DNA from: Pseudaquabacterium terrae
Lineage (GTDB): Bacteria; Pseudomonadota; Gammaproteobacteria; Burkholderiales; Burkholderiaceae_C
Length of the DNA stretch: 64,000 nt
Reading direction: 5' to 3'
Assembly: GCF_013266755.1 (NCBI RefSeq)
Contig: NZ_JABRWJ010000009.1
Coordinates: forward strand, 62,001-126,000
Shown here piece after piece: positions 47,996 through 56,469 of the stretch; position 1 is the first letter of the stretch; each line of letters opens with the position of its first letter. Below the pieces are notes generated by a model, which saw only the letters and a list, made by a program, of their open reading frames with translations, was not told the DNA's origin and searched no databases. The position numbers were made by a program, and so were the translations under genes.

Positions 47996-48718
47996 ATGCC
48001 AACGCTCAACGACTATCAGGCAGTTGCGGAGGCTCGCACCAAGGACGAGTTGTTGGACGCGTTGCTGTCGGTGGCGAACCAACTCGACTTTGGGTTGCTG
48101 ACCTCCCTGCTCGTGCTGGAGCGCCCACAGCAACCCAATACGGTCGTATCGCTGGCGAACTTTCCGACGGGTTATGCGGACGCGGCCAATGACCCCGCCG
48201 CCTCGAAGCGCGATCCTGTTCTCGACCGACTGAGGCGACTCAGCGTTCCCATCGTCTGGGACCAAGCCACCTACATAAACGATGGGGCCGCAGACCTGTG
48301 GGACATTCAGGCCCCTTTCGGATACCGAACCGGTGTCGCTGTCTGTCTGCACCTGCCCGGCGCGCGTCACTTCGTACTTGGCATCGATCGCGAAAAGGCC
48401 TTGCCGAAGAACGATGTTCGACTGACTCGGCTCCTTGCCGATGTTCAACTCCTTGCAGTGCATGCGCAGGACGCCGCCATCCGTGTGCTTGCACCCCTTG
48501 CCCAGCCCGCCCGGGTCGCATCCTTGACCCGGCGTGAAACCGAAGTCCTGCGCTGGACCATGCTGGGGAAGGACACCAACGCCATCGCGCAGATTCTGAG
48601 CCTGAGCCCTAGCACGGTGAAGTTCCACGCGGAGAACGCGATCGCCAAACTCGGCTGCGAAACCAGACATGCCGCTGTCCTTCGGGCGATCGAGTTTGGC
48701 CTCTTGGCAAGTCGGTAG
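47996..48718 (+). CDS. LuxR-family regulator with autoinducer-binding domain (LuxR solo)
   Basis: 240-residue regulator: autoinducer-binding-type domain about residues 10-160 and a GerE helix-turn-helix about 175-235 (TRRETEVLRWTMLGKDTNAI, LSPSTVKFHAENAIAKLGC). Compared with TraR/LuxR, the Asp-Pro pair (RDPVL), the Trp in PIVWDQ and the later Gly are kept, but the usual Trp and Tyr of the NYPxxWxxxY pocket are replaced (NFPTGYADAA). The ligand may therefore not be a standard acyl-homoserine lactone. No luxI homologue is in the window. Confidence 0.85.
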   Translation: MPTLNDYQAVAEARTKDELLDALLSVANQLDFGLLTSLLVLERPQQPNTVVSLANFPTGYADAANDPAASKRDPVLDRLRRLSVPIVWDQATYINDGAADLWDIQAPFGYRTGVAVCLHLPGARHFVLGIDREKALPKNDVRLTRLLADVQLLAVHAQDAAIRVLAPLAQPARVASLTRRETEVLRWTMLGKDTNAIAQILSLSPSTVKFHAENAIAKLGCETRHAAVLRAIEFGLLASR

Positions 48719-48830
48719 CACATCCAAGTTCGCCCGTCAACCTCTGCCCGGGCGCAGTTACGCGACTTTCCCCTGCTTGATGGAATCGGGTTGCCGATCT
48801 CGTCACGGCGCAACGCCAAAGGGGCCCCAC

Positions 48831-48884
48831 ATGTCGCACGCCGCTTACACCTTCATCCCGTCCCTTCCGCGCACCGGCTTCTAG
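48831..48884 (+). CDS. Candidate 17-residue peptide gene downstream of the LuxR solo
   Basis: ORF MSHAAYTFIPSLPRTGF, preceded by AAAGGGG six bases before the ATG. It lies 112 bases after the LuxR stop in a 260-base stretch with no other gene. The peptide is uncharged except one Arg and His, and ends PSLPRTGF. No export signal is seen. It could be a signalling or regulatory micropeptide, or chance. Supported only by the ribosome site and position. Confidence 0.3.
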   Translation: MSHAAYTFIPSLPRTGF

Positions 48885-48978
48885 GCCTGCCAAGACCGAG
48901 TCTTCAGAACACACCGCTCAGGGAACCCCTTTCCGCCGAAACCCACGCCAGCGTCCGTCCTCCCTCCCTCCCTCTCAT

Positions 48979-49542
48979 TTGGACGTTGGATTCGGCTTTT
49001 TTCCAATCCGGGCAGCATCGCCTTCTGTCATCGGGCACCTGCCTATCGCGACTCCCGCAACCACCCCGGCCACCGTGATCGACCACCAAGCCGACGTGCC
49101 GGATGGAACCCTGATCGGGACGGTTCTCTACATCGAGGACGATCCGGTCAGCAGCTCGCTCGTCGAAGAGATCCTTCTGACGCTGCACCCGCACCTGACC
49201 TTGCTCCGCGCCGCCACCGGCGCGGAAGGCGTTCGCCTCGCGCGCGAACAACACCCCGACCTGGTGCTGCTCGACATGCACCTGCCGGACACCTCCGGCC
49301 TCGAGGTCATTCGCGAGCTCAATCGCGAGATCGCCGCCGGCGCTTTCCGCATCGTGCTGCTGACCGCGGACCGGATCTCCGCCGACGTCATCAAGGCCCT
49401 CAGCCTGGGCGCCTACGAGTACTGGGCCAAGCCGATCAACATCCCGCAGTTCGACCGCGGCGTGCGGCGCGCGCTGTCCGGCGCGCCGGCGCTGCTGCCG
49501 ATGCACCTGGCGCAGGCCATCGGCGGCCGCGCGCCGGCCTGA
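48979..49542 (+). CDS. Single-domain response regulator (receiver only)
   Basis: Receiver domain protein; acidic pair in LYIEDDPVSS, phospho-acceptor Asp in VLLDMHLPDTSG, Thr in VLLTADR, and Lys in YWAKPIN. C-terminal tail GAPALLPMHLAQAIGGRAP. The start is uncertain: TTG 48979 gives 187 residues, and GTG 49075 gives 155. It resembles the receiver protein at 21923-22351 in layout. No cognate kinase nearby. Confidence 0.75.
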   Translation: MDVGFGFFPIRAASPSVIGHLPIATPATTPATVIDHQADVPDGTLIGTVLYIEDDPVSSSLVEEILLTLHPHLTLLRAATGAEGVRLAREQHPDLVLLDMHLPDTSGLEVIRELNREIAAGAFRIVLLTADRISADVIKALSLGAYEYWAKPINIPQFDRGVRRALSGAPALLPMHLAQAIGGRAPA

Positions 49543-49589
49543 AGGGCCCTGCCAATACCCCTTCGCGGGCAGGTCCACGGGGCGCTGGC

Positions 49590-49621
49590 TTGACGTTTCC
49601 CAACATGGGAACGTTGAAGAT
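49590..49621 (+). promoter_or_regulatory. CueR/MerR-type promoter-operator of the copper efflux operon
   Basis: TTGACG (49590-49595) is followed by the dyad ACGTTTCCC-AACAT-GGGAACGT (49593-49614) and a -10-like GAAGAT (49616-49621) at about 20 bases. Overlong spacing with a dyad between -35 and -10 is the hallmark of MerR/CueR-activated metal promoters. It points toward the efflux lipoprotein and multicopper oxidase genes. Confidence 0.7.
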
Positions 49622-49654
49622 GCGGGCCTGAGCCCAGGGCGGCGGCCGGGCCGG

Positions 49655-49844
49655 CAGTTCAAGGCGCTGGCCCAGGCGCACATTCGGCGACCTCGACCGC
49701 AAGCTTGCAGAGCTGCAAGCGATGAAGGCGACACTCGAGCATCTGGTGCGCTGCTGCCGCGGCGTCGACCGGCCGGCGTGCCCCATCATCGGCGCGCTGG
49801 CGGGCCAGCGTGCCGATGGCGATTCAGACCCTGGCGAACCATGA
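49655..49844 (+). pseudogene. Remnant of a CueR/HmrR-type MerR regulator gene
   Basis: Two frame-shifted pieces encode a MerR C-terminus: FKALAQAHI, then (after one extra base near 49682-49685) GDLDRKLAELQAMKATLEHL and CCRGVDRPACPII. The CX7C copper-binding motif of CueR is intact (CRGVDRPAC). The helix-turn-helix half is absent: only about 34 bases separate the operator from the remnant. The stop codon overlaps the start of the efflux gene. The regulator is therefore probably non-functional here, unless a full copy elsewhere acts on the retained operator. Confidence 0.75.
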
Positions 49845-51196
49845 ACCTTCTGCGATCGATTGCCACCGTGGCGGCCGCCGCGCTGCTCGCCGGCTGCGCG
49901 TCGTTCTCCGACGACGGCGGCTTCGGCGCCGTCAGCGAGCTGACGCGTGAACGCAGCGGCCACGCGCCGGCCTGGCAGCGCGGTCCCGACCCGAGCGCCG
50001 CCGTGCGCGCGCGCGTCGCCGAGCTGCTGAACGCGCCGCTCGATGCCGACACGGCGGCCGAGGTCGCGCTCTTGAACCACCGCGGCCTGCAGGCGCGCTT
50101 TGCCGAGCTGGGCATCGCCGAGGCCGAGCTGGTGCGCGCGGGGCGGCTGCGCAATCCCGGCTTCTCGTTCAGCCGCATGCGCGGCGCCTTCGCGCTGAAG
50201 GAGATCGAGCGCTCGCTGATGTTCGACGTGCTGGGCCTGCTGACGCTGCCGAGCGCGCGCGCGGTCGGTGAGCGCCAGTTCGAACAGGCGCAGCTGCAGG
50301 CCGCCGCCGATGCCGTCGGCGCGGCGACCGAGGCGCGGCTGGCCTTCTTCGGCGCCGTCGCCGCCGCAGAGTTGCTGCGCTATCACGAACAGGTGAAAGA
50401 AGCGGCCGACGCGTCGAGCGAGCTGGCGCGCCGCATGCAGCAGGCGGGCAACTTCAGCACGCTCGCGCAGCTGCGCGAGCAGTCGTTCCAGGCCGATGCG
50501 ACGGCGCAGCTGGCGCGCGCAAACCAGGAGGCCGTCGCCGGGCGCGAGCGGCTGGCGCGTGCGCTCGGGCTGGCCCAAACCACCTTTCGGCTGCCCGAGC
50601 GCCTGCCGGAGCTGCCGGCGCAGCCGCCCGAGCCGCGCGGGCTCGAGCAGGCCGTCATCGACCGCCGGCTCGACGTGCTGATGGCCCGCCGCGCCGCCGA
50701 AGCCACCGCGCGCAACCTCGGGCTGACGAAGGCGACGCGGATGGTCAACGTGCTGGAGCTCGGCTACCGCAACAAGAGCACGAGCTTCGATCCGCGCGAG
50801 AACGGCTGGGAGATCGAGCTCGAGCTGCCGCTGTTCGACTTCGGCGGCACACGCGTCGCGCGGGCCGAAAGCCTGTACCTGCAGGCGCTGCACCAGGTCG
50901 CCGACACGGCGCTGAACGCGCGCTCCGAGGTGCGCGAGGCCGATGCGGCCCGGCGCGGCGCCTATGCGCTGGCTCGGCACTACCGCGACGAGGTCGTGCC
51001 GCTGAAGAAGCGCATCTCGGAAGAAAACCTGCTGCGCTACAACGGCATGCTGATCAGCGTCTTCGAGCTGCTCGCCGATGCGCGCGAGCAGGTGCACGGC
51101 GTCAGCGGCTACGTGCACGCGCTGCGAGATTTCTGGATCGCCGAGACGCAGCTGCAAGCCGCCCTCGCCGGCCGCTCCCCCGGCGCCGCGCCCTGA
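49841..51196 (+). CDS. TolC-family outer-membrane efflux lipoprotein, copper operon
   Basis: 451-residue protein with a lipoprotein signal (residues 1-20; lipobox LLAGC, Cys19) and the two helical outer-membrane-efflux repeats (ALLNHRGLQARFAELGIAEA, long heptad-like region, ELEIELPLFDFGGTRVARAE). It lacks RND partners here; it stands directly before a multicopper oxidase, so it probably serves copper resistance. Its start overlaps the MerR remnant stop. Confidence 0.87.
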   Translation: MNLLRSIATVAAAALLAGCASFSDDGGFGAVSELTRERSGHAPAWQRGPDPSAAVRARVAELLNAPLDADTAAEVALLNHRGLQARFAELGIAEAELVRAGRLRNPGFSFSRMRGAFALKEIERSLMFDVLGLLTLPSARAVGERQFEQAQLQAAADAVGAATEARLAFFGAVAAAELLRYHEQVKEAADASSELARRMQQAGNFSTLAQLREQSFQADATAQLARANQEAVAGRERLARALGLAQTTFRLPERLPELPAQPPEPRGLEQAVIDRRLDVLMARRAAEATARNLGLTKATRMVNVLELGYRNKSTSFDPRENGWEIELELPLFDFGGTRVARAESLYLQALHQVADTALNARSEVREADAARRGAYALARHYRDEVVPLKKRISEENLLRYNGMLISVFELLADAREQVHGVSGYVHALRDFWIAETQLQAALAGRSPGAAP

Positions 51197-51210
51197 AACA
51201 AGGCCCCCCG

Positions 51211-52578
51211 ATGTCGAACCGCAGAATCTTCTTCCGCGCGGCCGGGGCCGCCGCGCTCGGCGCCACCGCCGTCAGCCGCATCGGCGCCGCGTCGCTGCCC
51301 GAGGCCGTGATCCAGACCTCGCCGACGATGCAGCCGCTGCTGCATCCGAGCACGGGCCGCCCCTACCAGCCGGTCGCGACGCTGAACGGCTGGTCGCTGC
51401 CCTGGCGCATGAACCAGGGTGTCAAGGAGTTCCACCTCGTGGCCGAACCGGTGGTACGTGAGCTCGCGCCGGGCATGAAGGCCCGGCTGTGGGGCTACAA
51501 CGGCACGAGCCCGGGACCGACGATCGAGGCGGTGGAAGGCGACCGCGTGCGCATCTTCGTCACCAACAAGCTGCCGGAGCACACAACAGTGCACTGGCAC
51601 GGCGTGCTGCTGCCCTCGGGCATGGACGGCGTCGGCGGGCTGACGCAGCCGCACATCCAGCCCGGCAAGACCTTCGTCTACGAGTTCACGTTGCCGCGTG
51701 CCGGTACGCACATGTACCACCCGCATGCCGACGAGATGACGCAGATGGCGATGGGCATGATGGGCCTGTTCATCATCCATCCGAAGGATCCGCGGCAGAT
51801 GAAGGTCGACCGCGACTTCGCCTTCCTGCTCGCCGCCTACGACATCGAGCCCGGCAGCGCGACGCCGCGCACCGCCGAGATGACCGACTTCAACCTGTGG
51901 ACGTGGAACAGCCGCGTCTTTCCGGGCATAGACCATCTGGTGGCGCGAACCGGCGAGCGCGTGCGCATCCGCATCGGCAACCTGACGATGACCAACCACC
52001 CGATCCACATGCACGGGCCGAACTTCGTCGTCACCGGCACCGACGGCGGCTGGGTGCCGCCCGCGGCGCGCTGGCCCGAGGTGACCACCGATGTCGCGGT
52101 CGGCCAGATGCGGGCCATCGAATTCGACGCCGTCGCCGGCGACTGGGCGATCCATTGCCACAAGTCGCACCACACGATGAACGCGATGGGCCACAGCCTG
52201 CCGAACATGATCGGCGTCGACCACCGCGGCATCGCCGAGCGCATCACGAAGCTGGTGCCCGACTACATGGTGATGGGCGACAAGGGCATGGCCGAGATGG
52301 GCGCGATGGAGATGCCGCTGCCCGACAACACGCTGCCGATGATGACCGGCACCGGACCGTACGGGCCGCTCGAGATGGGCGGCATGTTCAGCGTGGTCAA
52401 GGTGCGCGACGACGTGAAGCCGGGTGACTACAGCGACCCCGGCTGGTACCGCCACCCGCCGGGCAGCGTGGCCTACGAGTACACCGGCGAGGTCCGGCAG
52501 CCGGCGCGCGCCGCGGCGCCGAAAGCGGATGCGAAGACCTTGCAGGTGCGCAAGCCGTCGGGCCACTCGGGGCACTGA
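51211..52578 (+). CDS. Multicopper oxidase with Tat signal
   Basis: 455-residue periplasmic multicopper oxidase with a twin-arginine signal (SNRRIFFRAAGAAALGA). Copper clusters are visible: HWHGVLLPSGMDG, HMYHPHADE, NHPIHMHGPNF, and the C-terminal HCHKSHHTMN. The C-terminal part is Met-rich (MVMGDKGMAEMGAMEMPLPD, GMF), as in CueO/CopA enzymes that oxidise Cu(I). It follows the efflux lipoprotein by 14 bases. A metal-resistance role is well supported; substrate range is not testable here. Confidence 0.92.
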   Translation: MSNRRIFFRAAGAAALGATAVSRIGAASLPEAVIQTSPTMQPLLHPSTGRPYQPVATLNGWSLPWRMNQGVKEFHLVAEPVVRELAPGMKARLWGYNGTSPGPTIEAVEGDRVRIFVTNKLPEHTTVHWHGVLLPSGMDGVGGLTQPHIQPGKTFVYEFTLPRAGTHMYHPHADEMTQMAMGMMGLFIIHPKDPRQMKVDRDFAFLLAAYDIEPGSATPRTAEMTDFNLWTWNSRVFPGIDHLVARTGERVRIRIGNLTMTNHPIHMHGPNFVVTGTDGGWVPPAARWPEVTTDVAVGQMRAIEFDAVAGDWAIHCHKSHHTMNAMGHSLPNMIGVDHRGIAERITKLVPDYMVMGDKGMAEMGAMEMPLPDNTLPMMTGTGPYGPLEMGGMFSVVKVRDDVKPGDYSDPGWYRHPPGSVAYEYTGEVRQPARAAAPKADAKTLQVRKPSGHSGH

Positions 52579-52693
52579 GCCGCCGACTTGCGCTCGGCGT
52601 CGCCGGCCCGCCCGTCACCAGAATGAAGGAGGCACCGCCTTCCCCTGGGCCCTAGCATGCGCTCCAGTCAGCCGTTTCTGCAGGGGAGGCGCC

Positions 52694-53767
52694 GTGGCCC
52701 ATCACATCTTTCTCGTTCATGGAATGGGGAACTTCGAGGACGGTTGGTCGAAAGCCGGCGAGCCGAGCGTTCAGGACGGGATCCGAGCGCTCTTTCAGCA
52801 GTACACCGGAACCGCGGACCTGGTCGGCGACTTCGAGATCCATGAGCTCAACTACAACCAGGTCTTCGAAGCTTGGCGCAAGCGATGGGCCGAGCTTGCG
52901 AAGGACGCGGCCGCGGCGGCCCAGGCGCTGAAGATCACCACAGGTTTCGCGAAGAATCTGATCAAGCTGGCCGATGCGGCCACGGGCGACAACTTCCTGC
53001 GCACCCACATTCTCGATGTCGCGCTGTACCGCTTTGCGCGGCCGGTGACCGAGGAGGTGATGACGCTGGTGCAGGACCAGATCGGCCGGGTGTTCGAGGA
53101 GCCTGCGAAAAAGGGCGAGCCGATCGAGTACACGGTCATCGCTCACTCGCTCGGCACGCTGGTCGCCTACGAGGCGTTTCACGCGATGATGACGGACAGC
53201 AGTCCACTGCCGCCGTCGGCGCGCCCGAACAATGTCTTCATGGTCGCCAACGTGGTGGCGGCACTGTGGCAGCGAGGGCCGAATATCTACGTGCCCGCGA
53301 TGGCGCCCAACCTGAAGTTGTCGGAGGGCTGGTGCTTCCGGCTAACGAATGTCGGGCATCGCCTGGATCCGGTCGCCCGGCTGCGGCCTTTCGATCCACC
53401 TGACGCGTGGTTCCAGCCGGGCAAGAAGGACAAGACGTACCTTGATGTGTGGCTGCAGGAAGACGACGTGCTCAGCGAGAACATCCACTCGTTGACCCAC
53501 TACCTCAGCCATCCGCGGGTGCACGTGCCGCTGCTTCGACAGCTGACGCATCCCTCGCTGATCTCGGACGAGGAGGAGGAAGAGGCGATCGCCGAATGGG
53601 AACAGCTCGGCGACGACGTCGTGAAGCAGAAGGTGCAGGACGCGCTGGGCGGATTGCTGCTGAAGCTCGACCCCGACCTGATGAACCAGCTCGCGCTCTG
53701 GAAGAGCCTGCGCGAGTTGCTGCTGAAGTCGAACGATCCGAACCCTGACGGGGAGCGCCAGTCATGA
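52694..53767 (+). CDS. Alpha/beta hydrolase, lipase-like
   Basis: 357-residue intracellular hydrolase with lipase features: N-terminal HHIFLVHGMGNFEDGW oxyanion region and nucleophile elbow AHSLGT with Ser. The GTG start at 52694 follows AGGGGAGG by a few bases. A C-terminal acidic region (SDEEEEEAIAEWEQLGDDVV) is unusual. Its stop overlaps the start of a secreted protein, so the two probably act together. Substrate unknown; effector or housekeeping role cannot be told. Confidence 0.8.
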   Translation: MAHHIFLVHGMGNFEDGWSKAGEPSVQDGIRALFQQYTGTADLVGDFEIHELNYNQVFEAWRKRWAELAKDAAAAAQALKITTGFAKNLIKLADAATGDNFLRTHILDVALYRFARPVTEEVMTLVQDQIGRVFEEPAKKGEPIEYTVIAHSLGTLVAYEAFHAMMTDSSPLPPSARPNNVFMVANVVAALWQRGPNIYVPAMAPNLKLSEGWCFRLTNVGHRLDPVARLRPFDPPDAWFQPGKKDKTYLDVWLQEDDVLSENIHSLTHYLSHPRVHVPLLRQLTHPSLISDEEEEEAIAEWEQLGDDVVKQKVQDALGGLLLKLDPDLMNQLALWKSLRELLLKSNDPNPDGERQS

Positions 53768-54975
53768 GCACGTCCGGAACACGGATCGGCCCGCATGCCG
53801 CCGCGCTGTGCCTGTGGCTGTGGTTGTCCTGTGCGGCAGCACAGCCGGCGCAGCCCGCTGCGGCAGCGCCCTGCGAGGTCCCTTCCGCCGATGAAGCCGT
53901 GCCGAACTACACCGGCCGCGCGGTCTCGCTGAGGCGGTGCCTCGGCAATACCGACCGCGACAAGCATGCCCTGACGCAGTCCTTCGTCGGCAGTCTCGAG
54001 AAGCCGGTTGCCGTCACGCACACCCAAGGTGTCGAGGCGGCCCTGGACCTTCTGCTGACCGAGATCGCGCTGCAGTCGAAGGAAGGATTCGACCAGGCGC
54101 TGTGGACCGCGCTGGCTACCGAGCTCAGCTTCGTGCGGGCCCGGGCGGCACAGCTCGCGCAGGTTGCCGATGCCGGCGCATGGCGCAAGGCCAGCGAGGA
54201 CCTGGTGCCGAGCAAATGGAATGCCCCGCAGGGGGTCATCGAACTGGCCGGTACCGAGTTCGACGTGCTGGCGGCCCCGACGGCGTGCGAAAACGCCAAG
54301 CCGTGCAGCGCGTTTGCGAGTCGTGTAGCGGCGATCCGCGTGATCAACCTGGTCCGGCGCCTGGATGTGCACCTGGAGAGCCCCTTCACCCTCCAGCACT
54401 TCGCGGCGGGTCGCGTCAGGCTTCAGCGTTGGGAAGCGTACCGGAAGGACGCACACCCCCTGTACTGGTGGGAGGTCTTCGTCAATGGGGCGTTGATGGA
54501 TGGTCCGCTGCTCGGTGCCGGCGGCAAGGCGCCCTGCGAAAAGGATGGTTCCGGTACGTCGATCGGCTTCTGCGACGTCCCGACAAGGCAGCTGATCCTG
54601 CTGCATCCCGAACCCGCGGTCCGGTTTTCGCGCACGGCGACGAAGTCCAGCGAGCTGAAGCCAGCCCTCGTGGTCGAGCTGATCGGCTGGTATCGCTGGG
54701 ATTGGGCCGGTGAGACATCGGCCGAGATGCGCGGCCGGAGAGGACTGTCGCTTGCCGCGACCTATACCAGCACCGAGCGCGAAGCCGAGCTGGGTTATGG
54801 GCCGATGTTCCACTGGAACGACTTCTCGTTGGCGGTCACCAAGGCCAGTCGCGGACGATGGAGCCTCGTCATCAGCGTTCCCCTCGCCGGCGAGTACTAC
54901 GGCCGCAAGCAGCAGATCGTCGACGAGCTGTCCAAGGTCAAGAAGTCGAGCTTGTCCGAGCTGCTGCTGAAGTGA
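53764..54975 (+). CDS. Secreted protein of unknown function, coupled to the lipase-like gene
   Basis: 403-residue protein with an N-terminal signal (AALCLWLWLSCAAAQ) and no domain I recognise. There are five pairs or near pairs of Cys (for example APCEVPS, RRCLGN, PTACENAKPCS, APCEKDG, GFCDVP), suggesting disulfides. A region around residues 260-300 has short beta-prone segments. It overlaps the hydrolase gene (ATGA). Possible roles are an outer-surface partner or an immunity-like partner; no evidence decides. Confidence 0.7.
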   Translation: MSTSGTRIGPHAAALCLWLWLSCAAAQPAQPAAAAPCEVPSADEAVPNYTGRAVSLRRCLGNTDRDKHALTQSFVGSLEKPVAVTHTQGVEAALDLLLTEIALQSKEGFDQALWTALATELSFVRARAAQLAQVADAGAWRKASEDLVPSKWNAPQGVIELAGTEFDVLAAPTACENAKPCSAFASRVAAIRVINLVRRLDVHLESPFTLQHFAAGRVRLQRWEAYRKDAHPLYWWEVFVNGALMDGPLLGAGGKAPCEKDGSGTSIGFCDVPTRQLILLHPEPAVRFSRTATKSSELKPALVVELIGWYRWDWAGETSAEMRGRRGLSLAATYTSTEREAELGYGPMFHWNDFSLAVTKASRGRWSLVISVPLAGEYYGRKQQIVDELSKVKKSSLSELLLK

Positions 54976-55020
54976 CTTGCACGGCCGCGACCGGCGATGC
55001 GCTGAAGACCGCACACGACT

Positions 55021-56469
55021 TCATGAAGCAGCCGGCCAGCTGCCGGGATACAGGCGCTCGAGCAGCGCCTGCGTCAGGCCGGCGAGCAGCGGCTGCAGCT
55101 GCGTGCCGAGCCGCTCGGCTTCGCCGGCGTTGTCCAGCGTCGTCGCGCGGCCGGCCCACAGCGCCGCGAGCGCCGGCTCGCGCGCCGCGAGCAGTTCGTC
55201 GACCAGTGCGGTCCAGTGCGCCGGCGCTTCACCATCGACCCATTCGCCGCGGCCGCGCCCGAAGTGCGCGACGGCGAGGTAACGCAGCAGCGTCGCCTGC
55301 ACGATCGGCGCCAGCGCGCTGTCGCTCCACGCGGCGAATCCGCTGCCGGTGCCGCGCACGACGTTGATCGCGCGCGCCGCGCCGGCGGCGCCCAGCGCAC
55401 CGAGGATGCCGCCGGCCAGCATGCCGCCGCCGAGCGTCAGGCCGCCGGCCATCAGGTCGGCCGCCAGGCCGGACAACGCGCCGCCGACGACGCCGCCGAC
55501 CAGCGTCGCCGCCGGTTCGCCGACCGGCTTGCGCAGCTGCACCTGCGACGCGACGCGTTTCAGGATGGCGCCGGTGGCGCGGCCGTCGATAGCATGCAAA
55601 GTGAGCAGCCGCGCGGTGCTCGCGCGGACCTCGGCGTCCAGCGCCTCGGCGAGCCGGCGCTCGGCGGCGGAGGCGGCACGGCGCCGGCCCGGGATGAAGC
55701 GCTCCAGGCCGCGGTCGCCGTCGTCGAGCGGCGCGCGCGCGGCGGCGATGCGGCCCAGGCTCGTCGCCAGCTCATGCATCGCGGCATCGAAGCGGGCCAG
55801 CCGCTGCCGCGCCCATTCGGCGTGCAGGCGCTGCAGGCGCGCATCGCCACCCAGCGCGCGGCCGATCGCTTCGAGCAGCGCGCCTTCCTGCACCCAGCAG
55901 CGCGCGAAGGCGTCGAGCGGCAGCACGTCGCGCACCTGGGCGAACGCGGCGACCCACACGCGCCAGCGCTCGACGTCGGCGCGCTCGTCGGCCGCGGCGC
56001 GCGGCGCGCCCATCTGGTTCAGCAGCACGATCACCGGCTTGTCCAGCCACGACAGCAGCTCGAGCTCGGGCTTCACGTAGCCGGCCGTCGCCACTGACTC
56101 GGCGGCGTTGACGAGGTACAGCACGATGTCGCTGGCGTCGTGCACGTGGCGCAGCGCCTGCTGGCTGGACCAGAACGGCCGGTCGCGCCAGCGGTCCCAC
56201 ACTTCGGCGAGGAACCAGCCGAGCGGCGTCGCGCGCTGTTGCAGCCGCCGCAGCAGCCGCACGCTGTCGCCGAAGCCGGGCGTGTCCCACAGCTGCAGCT
56301 GGTCGCCGGCGGCGGTCTCGAGCAGCACGTTCATCTCGGCGAACTCGGTCACGTGCGGCGCGTCGCGCACCTCGCCGATGTCGCGGCCCAGCAGCGTGCG
56401 CGCCAGCGTCGTCTTGCCGACGTTGGTGTGCGAGACCAGCGACAGGCGCAGCGCGGTGGTGGGGGTCAT
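55021..56469 (-). CDS. DUF3482 membrane-associated GTPase
   Basis: 482-residue protein. N-terminal GTPase domain: P-loop SHTNVGKTTLAR near residue 12, G3 motif DTPGFGD, G4-like LNQMG. C-terminal DUF3482 region with Gly/Ala-rich hydrophobic segments about 330-400 (ATLVGGVVGGALSGLAADLM, GGGMLAGGILGALGA). Known as a partner of DUF2868 membrane proteins. It overlaps the DUF2868 stop by four bases. Precise function unknown; Era/YchF-like GTPases are distant relatives. Confidence 0.88.
   Translation of the reverse strand: MTPTTALRLSLVSHTNVGKTTLARTLLGRDIGEVRDAPHVTEFAEMNVLLETAAGDQLQLWDTPGFGDSVRLLRRLQQRATPLGWFLAEVWDRWRDRPFWSSQQALRHVHDASDIVLYLVNAAESVATAGYVKPELELLSWLDKPVIVLLNQMGAPRAAADERADVERWRVWVAAFAQVRDVLPLDAFARCWVQEGALLEAIGRALGGDARLQRLHAEWARQRLARFDAAMHELATSLGRIAAARAPLDDGDRGLERFIPGRRRAASAAERRLAEALDAEVRASTARLLTLHAIDGRATGAILKRVASQVQLRKPVGEPAATLVGGVVGGALSGLAADLMAGGLTLGGGMLAGGILGALGAAGAARAINVVRGTGSGFAAWSDSALAPIVQATLLRYLAVAHFGRGRGEWVDGEAPAHWTALVDELLAAREPALAALWAGRATTLDNAGEAERLGTQLQPLLAGLTQALLERLYPGSWPAAS

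Noticed and set aside
49745-49844. MerR fragment as the N-terminal part of the efflux protein
   Set aside because: It is in a different frame from the lipoprotein signal, and the lipobox start at 49841 is clear.
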